A stretch of 64,000 nt of DNA from Eriocheir sinensis. Lineage: Eukaryota > Arthropoda > Malacostraca > Decapoda > Varunidae. Position 1 is the first letter of the stretch. The number at the start of each line of letters is the position of its first letter. Positions 44,991 to 56,568 of the stretch are shown here, piece after piece. The stretch lies in NCBI RefSeq assembly GCF_024679095.1, contig NW_026111820.1, positions 57,501-121,500 of the forward strand, in the 5' to 3' direction. Below the pieces are notes generated by a model. It was given only the letters and a program-made list of their open reading frames with translations, was not told where the DNA came from and ran no database searches. Made by a program: the position numbers and the translations under genes.

Positions 44991-47189
44991 GTCACAATGG
45001 AACACATTCGAAGAAATGATAAAACTTTTATTAATGAAACTAAAATATGATTTCTAGTGCTGACAGAAAAATATAATTTTAAGGAGGCAGGTAAATTAAC
45101 AACTGAAAACAGATCGTCCTCGAATCGATGTTCGATCCTAACACAAAATCGGCTTTCTTGAGTATGTGCATTGAAGGCACCGCTGAGACACGTGGACTCA
45201 TGATGGCTGAACACATTTCGAGATTGGTGAACTACTCTTCCAATGATATCAACGAACAGAATTTCTGGTCAATGTGTGTTAACGAGGAGGAAGAAGACAG
45301 GATTGGTCCACCACCGAAGAAGCGACAACAAGTTGACGTAGTAACGTCGGCCTTAATGACACCTGTGTGTTGTGTGGACGACGAGAACGTTGTCTCGCTG
45401 GAGATCTTCTACGCTCTTGCACTCGATCTCTCCAAAAATCTTAACAACAAAAGTAAAGTAGATAAACATGTTGCTAAAGCAGTTCAAAATGTTACAGAGT
45501 AGTAGTTGATCAAAAAACAGGGCTACCTAGACTTCACAGTCTGTATTTTCTGAGATACATGATGAACTTCATGGGTTTCATCAACAATATGTGCACTGGC
45601 GACGGAGAAATGGCTCATCACTTGGTCCAAACCATAACATCTATTGGGTTAAACATGACTCCAAAACTGTCGTTGTTTTAGTTGGTTTAGGAAACAACTT
45701 AAAATCATCTGTTGTCAACATCGCCAAACATACTTGGTGGGATTCCTACACCGACATGGGTGCAGAAGCGCTGGTTGAAAGGGTGATTGTTCTTCATCTG
45801 ATGCTAAATTGGCTTATGTGGCTGGCAAGAAACAAATATTCGTCATCGAAGAGGTCGGGTATCAGGGATCGTACAATCATAACAATGCTAAAAAACAGTC
45901 AAAGCTACAGTTGATGGTGCAGGGTAACTGCTGATGCCAATAGGATGGTAGCCTATCGGTTGTGGTCGCGAGTGTCTCAGCGAGTAATTGGTAATAACCA
46001 CGACAACACCAATCTTAATAATAACAACAATAACAACAATGATGATGATGACGACGACGACGATGATGATGAGGAATTAACGTTACCACAACCACATCAT
46101 GAGTTTCCTGATATTATAAGTGGCATGTCTCAAGTAGTCATGTGGTGGAATTTAAATTTAGGTTCCGTCATTTTAAGATGTCTAAAGAAAAGAGTTTAAA
46201 CAGTATAATCTCCATGGGAGAAATACCGTATAGTATACATTCTCCTGAACTGTTGGATACATCAAAATGGTTTCAAGACACTGATCCTTTACTTCGCAAT
46301 TCAAAGATCATAGAAGATCATTTTGCAATGCAAGTAGATGAAGAGCAGTGGCCTAGTTTATCTTCATCGGAAAGAGTAGGACGTTACCTTAACATCATTC
46401 GCAAAGATACTTCAAATCAACTAAGACCTTCTGCAGACTGTGTCAAACACTTCAAGCGTTTATTAATCTTATTCGCAGCCAAAGCAGCAGATGATAATGA
46501 TGTACAATAATGAGGCATTGGATGTCATCACGACTTTAGTCAATGACCGACGCAAGAATGATAGGATACACCAACGCCAATTTTCAAAAGAAGAGGTAAT
46601 GAAATATTTACAACTTGATACTTTGAAATACAATCAGCTAATCAAATTGAATTCAATTCTCAAGTTGGAGAATCGTTATTATGGTGCGTGTGGTCAAACT
46701 AAGAATGAACAAAAGGAAAAAGAAGAAGACTGCTGTTATTGTTGCGACTGCCAAAGCCACGCGACGGCGACCAAAAATTTATCATCCAGTCCAATCCAAT
46801 ACCCGCCACCGCCGCATTATGATGATGATGCATCCAACAGGTACATGCAAAGTCTAGTGGAAGCCCGTTACATTGATTTCCTGAATCGCCAAGCTTGTAT
46901 CCCTCCGATCGCAAGAGCGGCGGCGGCGGCGTCGGCGTCAACATCTGGAAGCGCAAGCGTGTTCGGTGCTCACTCATACGTACCTCCACACCGAAGATGG
47001 AATCACCTGTTGGTCGTATTTAACATCGATGTAATTGCCAAAAAAAAAAAATGTAGATTTCCAGAAATTGAAATACTTCCCTTTGTATTACACACGTTGT
47101 TCCGAAAGTTAGAATTGAAATCCGAAGTGGTCAGCAGTCATGTCAAACCGTCAAAGAGACAAGACACAGCGATATTTGGTGCGTTGTAA
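44991..47189 (+). pseudogene. SF3/D5-like helicase, copy C (most complete)
   Basis: Starts MSQWNTFEEMIKLLLMKLK at 44991. A lost A near 45048 shifts the frame, then LTEKYNFKEAGKLTTE leads into the shared core. Further breaks near 45110, 45505, 45640-45680, 45780, 45910, 46170 and 46500. Landmarks: GLGNNLKSS at 45683-45709 (Walker A-like), FVIEEVG near 45837-45857 (Walker B-like), Asn/Asp run 46015-46070, and a helical C-terminal region (FSKEEVMKYLQLDTLKYNQL) with CCYCCDC near 46730. The total would be about 700 residues. SF3/D5 ATPases unwind viral DNA; here that role is inferred. Nimaviruses encode a helicase among their core genes, but I cannot confirm orthology. Confidence 0.5.
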
Positions 47190-47868
47190 GTTACAATCTA
47201 TACAGTCATCACCTCTCAGACAACGCGATGCGTTACGCTAGTGAGGTTCTGGGACTGTCGGTTATACAGCATACAGTTGAATGATCTCCCTATCGAAGAT
47301 AAAGATATAATGCGTCTGTTACAGACTTGGACTGTATCTTCCAAAATTGTATATTCCACTAGACCGAACAACAACAATGAAGAAGAAGAACGTCTGGCTT
47401 CGAGAGACAGAGACACAATATGTTCTTTGGGAGTGTGGGCCTTTACGCAACGCTGTGCGTGTCCGTCCCAACGTAATGGACGATTCGTTTCTACCCTCCT
47501 TTCCAGTTCCGTTGAATCTAATATTGAAACAAGATGAGAGATATAGTAGTGATAGTTTTAAAGACCTAAAATATTACAAATCATTCAAAGATAGTTTTGT
47601 CAACACTATCGAAAAATATGCCGAAGAAATGAGCGCTGTTAAAAGTAAATTGAAAGGTTCATTGAAATCAGAACCGCTAGTAGCTTCCGATAGTCAACCC
47701 GTTTCCGTGGCCACAAAGGATATAACTGCAACCCTTGACACTGTCAATCCACTAGGTGGTGATCCCACAGATTTAATACTTCTCAGTAAATCTTACCTAA
47801 GTGATTTAAATAAACAATCGTATACAAATTTGTCGTATTTTCAGTTGACGTCATACGACAAAATTTAA
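47140..47868 (+). pseudogene. Unrecognised viral gene with two frameshifts
   Basis: Starts MSNRQRDKTQRYLVRCKLQ at 47140. The frame shifts near 47235 into FWDCRLYSIQLNDLPIEDKD and again near 47430 into LRNAVRVRPNVMDDSFLPSF, and ends FQLTSYDKI at 47868. About 240 codons. Basic N-terminus, a Glu-rich loop (NNNNEEEERLAS), and a helical C-terminal half with SFKDSFVNTIEKYAEEMSAV. It lies 85 bp upstream of the VP28-like gene on the same strand. Family unknown. Confidence 0.5.
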
Positions 47869-47952
47869 AGACGTCCGTCAGTTACATCGTCTGAAACTGT
47901 GAACGGTTCATGTTAAAATCACGCGCTGAACATCTGAGAAATATAACCAATC

Positions 47953-48535
47953 ATGGATTTTATGAATATGAATACTGTAACTATGTTGGTACTCGCATTG
48001 CTAGTAATTGTTGTTGCGGTCATGTTGGTGTCCGGCATGGCAACGAGGCAGACATACATCAAGAAAGCACACATTGATACTTCACCCATCGGGGTTCCCG
48101 TGTCCGTCTCCTTCAATGCTAAGGCACCAGTTGTCGTCAAGGATGTATTTGCTTCTCCATTGGGTGAAATCGCCATCCTGTCAACAGATGCTGAAGTCGA
48201 AGCTAATAAATCAGATGTTGTATTCCAATTTGTGCCTGTGACACCCGTATATGCTGACACTCTACCTCAAGAATTGTGCATGGTCAAGATTTACAACAGA
48301 ACCAAACACGATCTTCACTTTTCAGGTGGATACACTGACTTGAACGTCAGCACTGTTGGAATAAATTCAGTTATATCCAGCCTCTAGTTTGGACAATAAC
48401 TCATCATTGTCTTCCACTGTCGTCGTCGCTGGAGAGTCAAAAGTAACTTACTTTGCTAGAATTAAGAACGAAACTTTGATCAGCAAACATATTATCGTAA
48501 TGAACCATTTGTACGTCACTCGTCACATTCATTAA
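47953..48535 (+). pseudogene. VP28-like: VP28/VP24/VP26-family envelope protein, one frameshift
   Basis: Starts MDFMNMNTVTMLVLALLVIV. Residues about 8-27 form an uncleaved N-terminal membrane anchor. A beta-rich ectodomain follows (DTSPIGVPVSVSFNAKAPVV; SDVVFQFVPVTPVY; MVKIYNRTKHDLHFSG, with an N-glycosylation sequon). The frame stops at 48387. A +1 frame beginning near 48375 continues with matching beta-rich sequence to a TAA at about 48537, for a total near 195 residues. Length, single N-terminal anchor, beta-barrel-type alternation and the Asn-x-Thr-x-Lys strand fit the nimaviral major envelope family (about 200 residues). An AATAAAG signal follows near 48548. The break means no full-length product from this copy as assembled. 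Confidence 0.55.
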
Positions 48536-48549
48536 CTGTAAAAAGAAAA

Positions 48550-48800
48550 TAAAGAAATATGGATTTAATCTTTCATCTATTTTATTGGTGTGCCTTCAGG
48601 ATGAGAAAGTAAAGTAGTCACATTTTTTTAAGTTATTCTTTTAAAATTTTATTGTCAACATACCTAATATAAATTTCTCTGTAGATCCGAACCCCACTCT
48701 AAAGATACCTAATGTACATTCCCCTATGTAGATCTGGACCTACCTAATGTACATTACCCTATGTAGATCCGGACCCCACCCCATTCTGAAGTTAATGATC
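48550..48800. repeat. Spacer with two to three GGGTCCGG-family units
   Basis: CTATGTAGATCCGGACCCCA-type units near 48680-48782, with ACCTAATGTACATT between them. Otherwise AT-rich and without a gene. Confidence 0.7.
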
Positions 48801-48811
48801 AGGTTGATACC

Positions 48812-49091
48812 ATAGATTTATATCATTGGAAGAGTAGTTCACCAATCTCGAAATGTGTTCAGCCATCATGAGTCCACGTGTCTCAGCGGTGCCTTCAATG
48901 CACATACTCAAGAAAGCCGATTTTGTGTTAGGATCGAACATCGATTCGAGGACGATCTGTTTTTCAGTTTGAATCTTACACCTGACATACATGTCTGATT
49001 TAAGATTGATATTTTCTAATCTGCCACCCAACAGAAAATTACCGTCGATAAGAAAAATCTGTTGTTATCGACGCTTATACACGATGTTTTG
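48812..49091 (-). pseudogene. SF3/D5-like helicase, fragment D (N-terminal)
   Basis: Matches 33890-34165 of copy B (LLGGRLENINLKSDMYVRC, TEKQIVLESMFDP, then to NYSSNDIN). It is joined at 48810 to unrelated sequence and at 49091 to the next pseudogene. The shared breakpoint region with copy B (about 34165 / 49091, CGATGTTTTG) is notable. Confidence 0.7.
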
Positions 49092-49095
49092 GAAT

Positions 49096-50379
49096 TCACC
49101 ATTTTAAAACACTTAACAGATTATTGGAAGAACGATGGTTGTTAAGCTGCCTGTGGAAGCGTGCACTCATGAACTTGGACAGACAGGCAACGCCGGTGTT
49201 GGTACATGACAATCGTAGATGATGGGCTCGCATGAGGAACCATTTCATAGAGACGACCGGGTTAGCCAGGTACGGCACGACATTGGAGACATTCTTGCTC
49301 TCTTTCTTTTTCGGTGAACACATGCAAGTAGGAATAAGGCGATTTCTTTTTGTCTACTTGTTGTTGTTTTTCCATCTTAGAAGCAAACACAATCGATGTC
49401 CAATCGGTCAACAGAATATTATACGGAAGATTATCTTTCAGTACATTCAAACAATACTTGAGAGTGACAAGATAAGATTGGTTTTTACATTCTGTGAATT
49501 CGTCGTCATAGATAACGTAACCTCTTCCCAGACCCATGTGGTATCTCAGAGAATATTCATTGACTTTTTTTCGAAAAGGCGGTGGTGACGGTCCCGTCGT
49601 CGTCACCGTTCCTTCATCAGATGAGGAGGAAGAGGAGGAGGTCCGTTGCACATGTTGCATGTTCATGAGGATATGACGGGCATTGTAATTGTCGTTGACG
49701 GGAGAGTAAGCGGAGGTGAGAGTGCCGTATACGGAATGGAGAATGGTAGTACAGTGGTTGTGATCATTGAGAGATGCTTCTCTAGCGTTCTTCATAGTGT
49801 TCTCGCTACCTTTATTGTTGGATACAACGTGAATAGAATCACCACTAGTTTTCATGACTAAATCATTATCATATAATCTTATTGATCTTTCACAACCTTC
49901 ATCGGAAACCACACTGTCGAAAACACCATACTTTAATGCATGTATCAGTTCATCATAACACGTGTTGATTGAATCCACCCTAACACTTCTTCTCGGCCGG
50001 TATAGTCTGTGTCCACAGTCACACACCCATCATCCGTTTGGTAATCGCTGAGGTCCATGCTTGTACCGGGTGTGAAGCTAAACGTTGCTCCGTTGGTGAA
50101 CTTACTTGTCGTGAAAGACCCAGTCTCATCATATTCACTGGTCAGAAACTCTCGACTCAGAATTGCCTTGTCGATCAGCTCAGGGTTGACAACGCTCAAC
50201 ACGTTAAGATTTTCTAAGCCGACGCCGCCGCCACCACCTTGTTGATGGTGGTGTTTGGCAATGTCAATATGCATGTTCCGGAGATGAATGAGAGGTACCG
50301 TATTGCGGAGACACTCTGAAATCATTTTCTCAGAAACAAATTTAGTCTTCCGAAGCTTCAGATTCTGTTCACACTCCAA
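49096..50379 (-). pseudogene. Unrecognised viral gene with two frameshifts, repeat-derived start
   Basis: Minus strand. The frame opening at 50379 begins with translated repeat (MECEQNLKLRKT), becomes genuine at about FVSEKMISECLRNTVPL, includes HHHQQGGGGGVG, and shifts near 49985. It continues through YDELIHALKYGVFDSVV and a Ser-run (49620-49650), shifts again near 49310 into NVVPYLANPVVSMKWFLMRA, and ends at 49096. About 420 codons. A VLKDNLPYNILLTDW segment slightly recalls a kinase catalytic loop, but the HRD His and Arg and the loop Lys are absent, so I do not call it a kinase. Both ends are breakpoints. Confidence 0.5.
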
Positions 50380-50810
50380 TTAAGAATTGATGCATCATAA
50401 CTCAAAACACACATTCGCCTTAAGGGATCAAAGTGAATGTGTGTTTTAGTCTTCCGAAGCTTCAGATTCTGTTCACACTCCAATTAAGAATTGATGCATC
50501 ATAACTCAAAAACACACATTCGCCTTAAGGATCGAAGTGAATGTGTGTTTTAGTCTTCCGGAGCTTCAGATTCTGTTAACACTCCAATTAAGAATTGGAT
50601 GCATCATAACTGAAAAACACACATTCGCCTTAAGGGATCGAAGTGAATGTGTGTTTTAGTCTTCCGGAGCTTCAAATTCTGTTAACACTTCAATTAAGAA
50701 TTGGATGCATCATAACTGAAAAACACACATTCGCCTTAAGGGATCGAAGTGAATGTGTGTTTTAGTCTTCCGGAGCTTCCGATTCTGTTAACACTCCAAT
50801 TGGAAGATTT
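50340..50810. repeat. Family-1 array, ~120-bp dyad-type units (four)
   Basis: Units run GTGAATGTGTGTTTTAGTCT … GATTCTGTTAACACTCCAAT … CATAACTGAAAAACACACAT. Same style as 12590-13620. Confidence 0.85.
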
Positions 50811-51064
50811 GATTTGACAAATTTAATACACCCATGGGAAAGACAATAAGAAAAGTCAAAGACACATTCATCTCGATAGAGTTTATTCTCAGTTACGTTA
50901 TTACATCTGGATCTGTATCAAATTATCATCAACTACATCAACTACAAAGTCATTATATAGTTTGTATTATGTAACAGTGTAATGTAGTCTAACCTTGATT
51001 GAGTTGCATGTATGTCTTTGTCTTGCGAAGCTTCCGATTCTGAAATCAGTTATCGTCAAATATC
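50811..51064. other. Short unique spacer
   Basis: AT-rich, with single family-1 cores at 50850 and 51020. No gene. Confidence 0.4.
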
Positions 51065-51690
51065 TCGAGGTCTCCGTCCGATTCTGATCTAGCGAAGTTT
51101 GCTACCGCGTTTCGCTACTTGTCAATTCACCGTTGCCAGCAACGAGTAAAGTCAGCCGAGACCCTGTGAGCCACTGCAGCTCGCTAGCAGCTCACCCCCC
51201 ACCGTGTTGAACCCCACCGCCCAACACCCGAGCCGAGAAACTCGGCTAACTGGCCGGGAGTGACCTGATGAGGTGTTCCCCCTAAAATGTCCACTTACGG
51301 CTCAAACCGGGCGACCGGACCGCCCGATTCTGCACCTGTTAGGGATGAAATGCGTGACGCGAGCGCGCCGATATCGTGAGTTACCACTGAAAGTCAGAAT
51401 GCGACGCTTCCTCCTCCCGATTTGGAGCGTAGGGATAACTGAACTATTTTAACGGATGGGTTTCGGTCACGACGGTCGACGATTTGGACCATTCGGGAGG
51501 CAGAATCTGTCTCGCTCGTCACCCTATATGTTCACAGGTGTGCTCAAGGCACTTCGCTACACGCTAGATGCGCTACTAAGGTGACTTAGGACCGTCACTG
51601 GTAACGCTGGGGAGGTCGTCGTCAAAAACCCCGCATAGCCCTTACACCCCCGCGTACCCTCCACCCCCCGCATCTCTTAATTTTAAGAAT
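51065..51690. repeat. GC-rich 620-bp duplicated block, copy 2
   Basis: Direct copy of 11836-12455, with indels (the CTCTCGG/CTCGG hairpin, a shorter C-run at 51280) and an added GTTCACAGGTGTGCTC stretch near 51530. Confidence 0.8.
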
Positions 51691-51694
51691 CGGG

Positions 51695-52425
51695 CATTTT
51701 CAAACACATGTTCACCTCACACAAGGTTAGGCGACATTCAGTACGAACTAGATTCAGAATCGGAAGCTTCGAAAGACAAAGACACACATTCACCTCACAC
51801 AAGGTTAGACGACATTCAGTACGAACTAGATTCAGAATCGGAAGCTTCGAAAGACAAAGACACGCATTCACCTCACACAAGGTTAGACGACATTCAGTAC
51901 GAACTAGATTCAGAATCGGAAGCTTCGAAAGACAAAGACACGCATTCACCTCACACAAGGTTAGACGACATTCAGTACGAACTAGATTCAGAATCGGAAG
52001 CTTCTGAAGACAAAGACACACATTCACCTCACACAAGGTTAGACGACATTCAGTACGAACTAGATTCAGAATTGGAAGCTTCGGAAGACAAAGACACACA
52101 TTCACCTCACATAAGGTTAGACGACATTCAGTACGAACTAGATTCAGAATTGGAAGCTTCGGAAGACAAAGACACACATTCAACTCACACAAGGTTAGAC
52201 GACATTCAGTACGAACGAACTAAATTCAGAATCGGAAGCTTTAGAAGATAAAGACACACATTCAACTCACACAAGGTTAGATGACATTCAGTACGAACTA
52301 GATTCAGAATCGGAAGCTTCAGAAGACAAAGACACACATTCACCTCACACAAGGTTAGACGACATTCAGTACGAACTAGATTCAGAATCGGAAGCTTCGG
52401 AAGACAAAGACACACATTCACCTAT
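51695..52425. repeat. Family-1 array, nine ~78-bp units
   Basis: Highly regular: GGTTAGACGACATTCAGTAC, GAACTAGATTCAGAATCGGA, AGCTTCGAAAGACAAAGACA, CATTCACCTCACACAA. The array's last unit joins directly to a viral pseudogene at 52426. Confidence 0.9.
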
Positions 52426-53149
52426 TAGCATCATCATCGTCGTCATTCTCCTCCTCCTCCTCCTCCTCTTCGGAAGTTGAAGAGTCATCATGCCGGCGTC
52501 GCCGCCGCTGGTGTTCTTCGTCTCCGAATCCTCCTACCTCTTTTTTCTTGGTGTAATTCCACCATCGATTTTTTAACGAGTCAGCTGCCTGCGGGGGCAG
52601 ATTAGCCACCCCACCAGTGGGAGAGAGACAATGCATCATGAAGTAATAAGCGCTCTGGAACATACCCGTTGTGAAAAACGACATTTTTTCAAGTGATAAA
52701 ATAGAATGGAGATAGCGAGTCAACATTAGCAGGTTGTCGTGACTTATTGGTAACTTAGAGACATCAACGGAATTGGGAAGATAGACGATATCATCTGCTT
52801 GTTCGTCTCGGATGGGCATGTTCATCGTTTTGTGTTCAACGATAGATTTTAAAGCTTTGATTAATTATCGACGCTGAGATTCAATGGTTTGATTTTTGTT
52901 ATGTCCTTCTCCTTTCTTATTGCTCTTCTTCTCAAAGGCTATGGCATTTTCAAGGATGTTAATATTGACGTCTATGAGTAAGTTTCGAATACTAGGTAAT
53001 CGACCATCACCTCTGTACTTGTCGTGGACGAACCGCATCACTCTACTCAACACGTGAATGGCATCGGCACTGGTGTATTTCTCTCCGCCTCTATCGTCCA
53101 ACAAGTCTAAGATTCTCGGACAGAAAAGAGTGGTGATGTGTTCCTTCAA
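52426..53149 (-). pseudogene. Unrecognised viral gene, copy 2, different nonsense
   Basis: 52426-52948 duplicates 7686-8208. This copy extends further upstream, starting MKEHITTLFCPRILDLLDDR at 53149, but carries a TAA near 52865 where copy 1 has Glu (GAA). Conversely it keeps the Arg codon lost in copy 1. The 3' end is cut inside the acidic run by the family-1 array. The two copies together show both lesions are independent. Confidence 0.65.
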
Positions 53150-53159
53150 CTGATCTAAC

Positions 53160-54355
53160 TCATGGAGGTAACACCCCTGTGATTGATAGGAGAGACAACA
53201 CCAATTCGCGCGTTATTTGTTTAACACCCCTGTAATTTAGCATGTGTAGATAAGAGGGAGGAGACGTCACCAATTCGCGTGTTGCTTCCTGTGTCTTTAA
53301 CTTCCTGTAATTTAGCATGTGTCGATGTAACACCCTTGTAATTTAGCATGTGTCAATAAGAGGGAGGAGAAGGAGACTACTACGTCACCAATTCGCGCGT
53401 TACTTCCTGTGTGTCTTTAACACCTATAACACCCTTGTAATTTAGCATGTGTCAATAAGAGGGAGAAGAAGGAGACTACGTCACCAATTCGCGTTACTTC
53501 CTGTGTGTCTTTAACACCCCTGTAATTTAGCATGTGTCAATAAGAGGGAGGAGAAGGAGACTACGTCACCAATTCGCGCGTTGTTTCCTGTATGTCTTTA
53601 CCACCCTTGTGATTTAGCATGTGTTAATAAGAGATACTGATTGATAGGAGGAGACTAACGTCACCAATTCGCGTTGTGATTTAGCATGTGTTAATAAGAG
53701 ATACTGATTGATAGGAGGAGACTAACGTCACCAATTCGCGCGTTGCTTCCTGTATATCTTTACCACCCACAAATTCGCGTGTTGCTTCCTGTGTCTTTAA
53801 CACCCTTGTAATTTAGCATGTCTCAATAAGAGGGAGGAGAAGGAGACTACGTCACCAATTCGCGCGTTACTTCCTGTGTGTCTTTAACACCCCTGTTATT
53901 TAGCATGTGTCAATAAGAGGGAGGAGGAGGAGACTACGTCACCAATTCGCGCGTTGCTTAATGTGTGTCTTTAAAAATCGCGCGTTGCTTCCTCACCAAT
54001 TCGCGTGTTACTTCCTGTGTGTCTTTAACACCCCTGTAATTTAGCATGTGTCAATAAGAGGGAGGAGGAGGAGACTACGTCACCAATTCGCGCGTTGTTT
54101 CCTGTGTGTCTTTACCACCCTTGTGATTTAGCATGTTTTAATAAAAGGAGAGAAGAAGACTACGTCACCAATTCGCGCGTTGGTGCGTTGCTTAATGTTA
54201 CCACCCTTGTAATTTAGCACGTGTCAATAAGAGGGAGGAGAAGGAGACTACGTCACCAATTTGCGCGTTACTTCCTGTGTGTCTTTAACACCCCTGTAAT
54301 TTAGCATGTGTCAATAAGAGGGAGGAGAAGGAGACTCGTCACCAATTCGCGCAAC
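53160..54355. repeat. Family-4 array, ~100-bp units, about eleven
   Basis: Units contain CACCAATTCGCGCGTTACTTC, CTGTGTGTCTTTAACACCCC, TGTAATTTAGCATGTGTCAA and GGAGACTACGTCACC. Shares GACTACGTCAC and AACACCC with family 3. Confidence 0.9.
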
Positions 54356-55215
54356 GTCAGTGAAGAGAGATGGACGGCACAAGCGAGTAGAATTATTGCC
54401 CGTTAAGACTGAAAATATACATTCACATCATGAAAACAAACACTACATTCTAACTAAGCAATTTTTTTCTCTTATAGTTGAGAATGTACGAGAGCGGGAC
54501 GCTGAATGCTGGGTTGAGAGCGGAAGGGTGAATGTGTGTTTTAGACTCGCCACTAGCCCGATTCTGAGGCGAGCGGGACGCTGAATGCTGGGTTGAGAGC
54601 GGAAGGGTGAATGTGTGTTTTAGACTCGCCAGTAGCCCGATTCTGAGGCGAGCGGGACGCTGAATACTGGGTTGAGAGCGGAAGGGTGAATGTGTGTTTT
54701 AGACTCGCCAGTAGCCCGATTCTGAGGCGAGCGGGACGTTGAATGCTCAGTTAAGAGCGGAATGGAGAATATGTGTTTTAGACTCGCCAGTAGCCCGATT
54801 CTGAGGCGAGCGGGACGCTGAATGCTCAGTTAAGAGCGGAAGGGTGAATGTGTTTTAGACTCTCCAGTAGCCCGATTCTGAGGCGAGCGGGACGCTGAAT
54901 GCTGGGTTGAGAGCGGAAGGGTGAATGTGTGTTTTAGACTCGCCAGTAGCCCGATTCTGAGGCGAGCGGGACGCTGAATGCTCAGTTGAGAGCGGAAGGG
55001 TGAATGTGTGTTTTAGACTCTCCAGTAGCCCGATTCTGAGGCGAGCGGGACGCTGAATGCTGGGTTGAGAGCGGAAGGGTGAATGTGTGTTTAGACTCCA
55101 GTAGCCCGATTCTGAGGCGAGCGGGACGCTGAATGCTGGGTTGAGAGCGAAAGAGTGAATGTGTGTTTTAGACTGGCCAGTAGCCCGATTCTGAGGCGAG
55201 CGGGACGCTCGCCTC
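54356..55215. repeat. Family-2 array, inverted relative of 18965-19815
   Basis: 54356-54475 is the reverse complement of 19680-19815. About nine units then carry GAGCGGGACGCTGAATGCTG and GTGAATGTGTGTTTTAGACT. Confidence 0.9.
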
Positions 55216-55660
55216 AATATTGTGACTACGTCACAATATTGTTACGTCACTACTATATGTGTAATTAACACCCTCGTGTTTCTTGCAGGTGATTATCACC
55301 CTCGTGTTATTATTAGACTACGTCACAGTGTTATTATGTCACTACTATATGTGCAATTAACACCTTCGTGTTTTTTGCAGGTGATTATCACCCTCGTGTT
55401 ATTACTAGACTATGTCACAGTATTGTTACATCACTACTATTTTTGCAGATAATTTAAAGACTACGTCACAGTATACTTCATTACTATATGTGCAATTAAC
55501 ACCCTCGTGATCTTGCAGGTGATTATCACCCTCATGATATTACTAGACTACGTCACAGTATTGTTACATCACTACTATTTTTGCAGAATCTAGAGACTAC
55601 GTCACAATATTGTTACGTCACTATTATATGTGCAATTAACACCCTCGTGATTTTGCGGAA
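55215..55660. repeat. Family-3 array, ~115-bp units
   Basis: Units with GACTACGTCACAATATTGTT, ACGTCACTACTATATGTGCA and GTGATTATCACCCTCGTG. Each unit has one or two ACGTCAC/GTGACGT sites. Confidence 0.85.
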
Positions 55661-56568
55661 GAACAATGTATTTACAATCAGCAGCAGCAACGTCAAAAAC
55701 AAGCACAGGCAAGTCGTCAGTATCCTCATTATGACGCTTGGTATTCGCCTTCCTATTACCAGGAACTGCAACCAATTTGCGGGTGATGAGGACACTCGTC
55801 TTAACACGCCATAGCTGATTTTCAGTCGTCTCCTCTTCAACGAAGGGAACAAGCTCATTACCGATTGGAATCGACTCCTCCTCCTTCACTGGAACCGACT
55901 CCTCCTCTGGAACTGGAACCGACTCCTCCTCTGGAACTGGAACCATCTCCTCCTCTGGAACTGGAACCGACTCCTCCTCTGGAACATCCTCCTCCTCCTC
56001 CTCCTCTTCACCAGGTGCGTAGACTGGAATGTCCACCTCATTATCCTCCTCCTCCTCCTCCTCCTCCTCGTTGTTGTTGTCGTCTTCTTCGTCATCCTGT
56101 TCCTCCTCTTCCTCTTCGTTATCGTCATCCTCTTCCTTCGTTATCGTCCTCGTCGTCGTCATCGTCATCCTCCTCCTCCTCCTCATCGTTGACTACTTCA
56201 TAGTCTTCAACCGGACTGTAAAACTGGTACCCATCCTCATCGACATTTTCACTGATAACGACTGGATCATACCTGTTATCGATGAACTTGAAGACACCAG
56301 GTGAAACCTCTTCTTTGAATGCAGCTGCTTTGTTAATGATGACGTGTGAATCCATGATGTTCATGTCATCGTCCAACAGTGCGAATTCCCTGATGACGAA
56401 GGGATGGTGTTGTCTGAAGATCAATGTGGTCCTGCCATGTTGCAATTCGCGGTGGGTGAAGGGCTTTGAGCACACCACACAATCATACTTGTGATAGTAG
56501 TACATGAGATTACGTGCCATAGTGTAAGCCCACAAACACAGTAAGTCAGACGTGCACATTGGAATCAT
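55660..56568 (-). pseudogene. Acidic Glu-rich protein with N-terminal Cys pair, frameshifted
   Basis: Start at 56568 (MIPMCTSDLLCLWAYTMARN) or at a later Met (56520). Early residues include YDCVVCSKPFTHRELQHG, a C-x2-C…H…H arrangement that could bind zinc. After FYSPVEDYEVVNDEEEEEDD the frame shifts near 56150 into Glu runs with four P-V-P-E-E-E-S/M repeats, then a basic C-terminal part (VLITRKLVAVPGNRKANTKR) that meets the family-3 array at about 55660. About 300 codons. A transcription- or chromatin-related role would suit the composition but is a guess. Confidence 0.5.

Larger units (their letters stand above)
42490..46902. repeat. Right arm of the ~4.5-kb inverted duplication
   Basis: Reverse complement of 1-4482. 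This arm is continuous with the full N-terminal part of the Gln-rich gene and with the C-terminal part of the helicase, so it is the more complete, probably ancestral, copy. Confidence 0.85.

Noticed and set aside
49262..50026. Possible protein kinase (NILLTD motif)
   Set aside because: The HRD His and Arg and the loop Lys are missing and no DFG or APE is visible. The similarity is probably chance.
51683..52421. Cys/Leu-rich frames on the minus strand
   Set aside because: Translated family-1 repeats. The unit length is close to a multiple of three, so frames stay open.
53160..54355. CRISPR array
   Set aside because: Units are tandem without unique spacers and the sequence is eukaryotic/viral.
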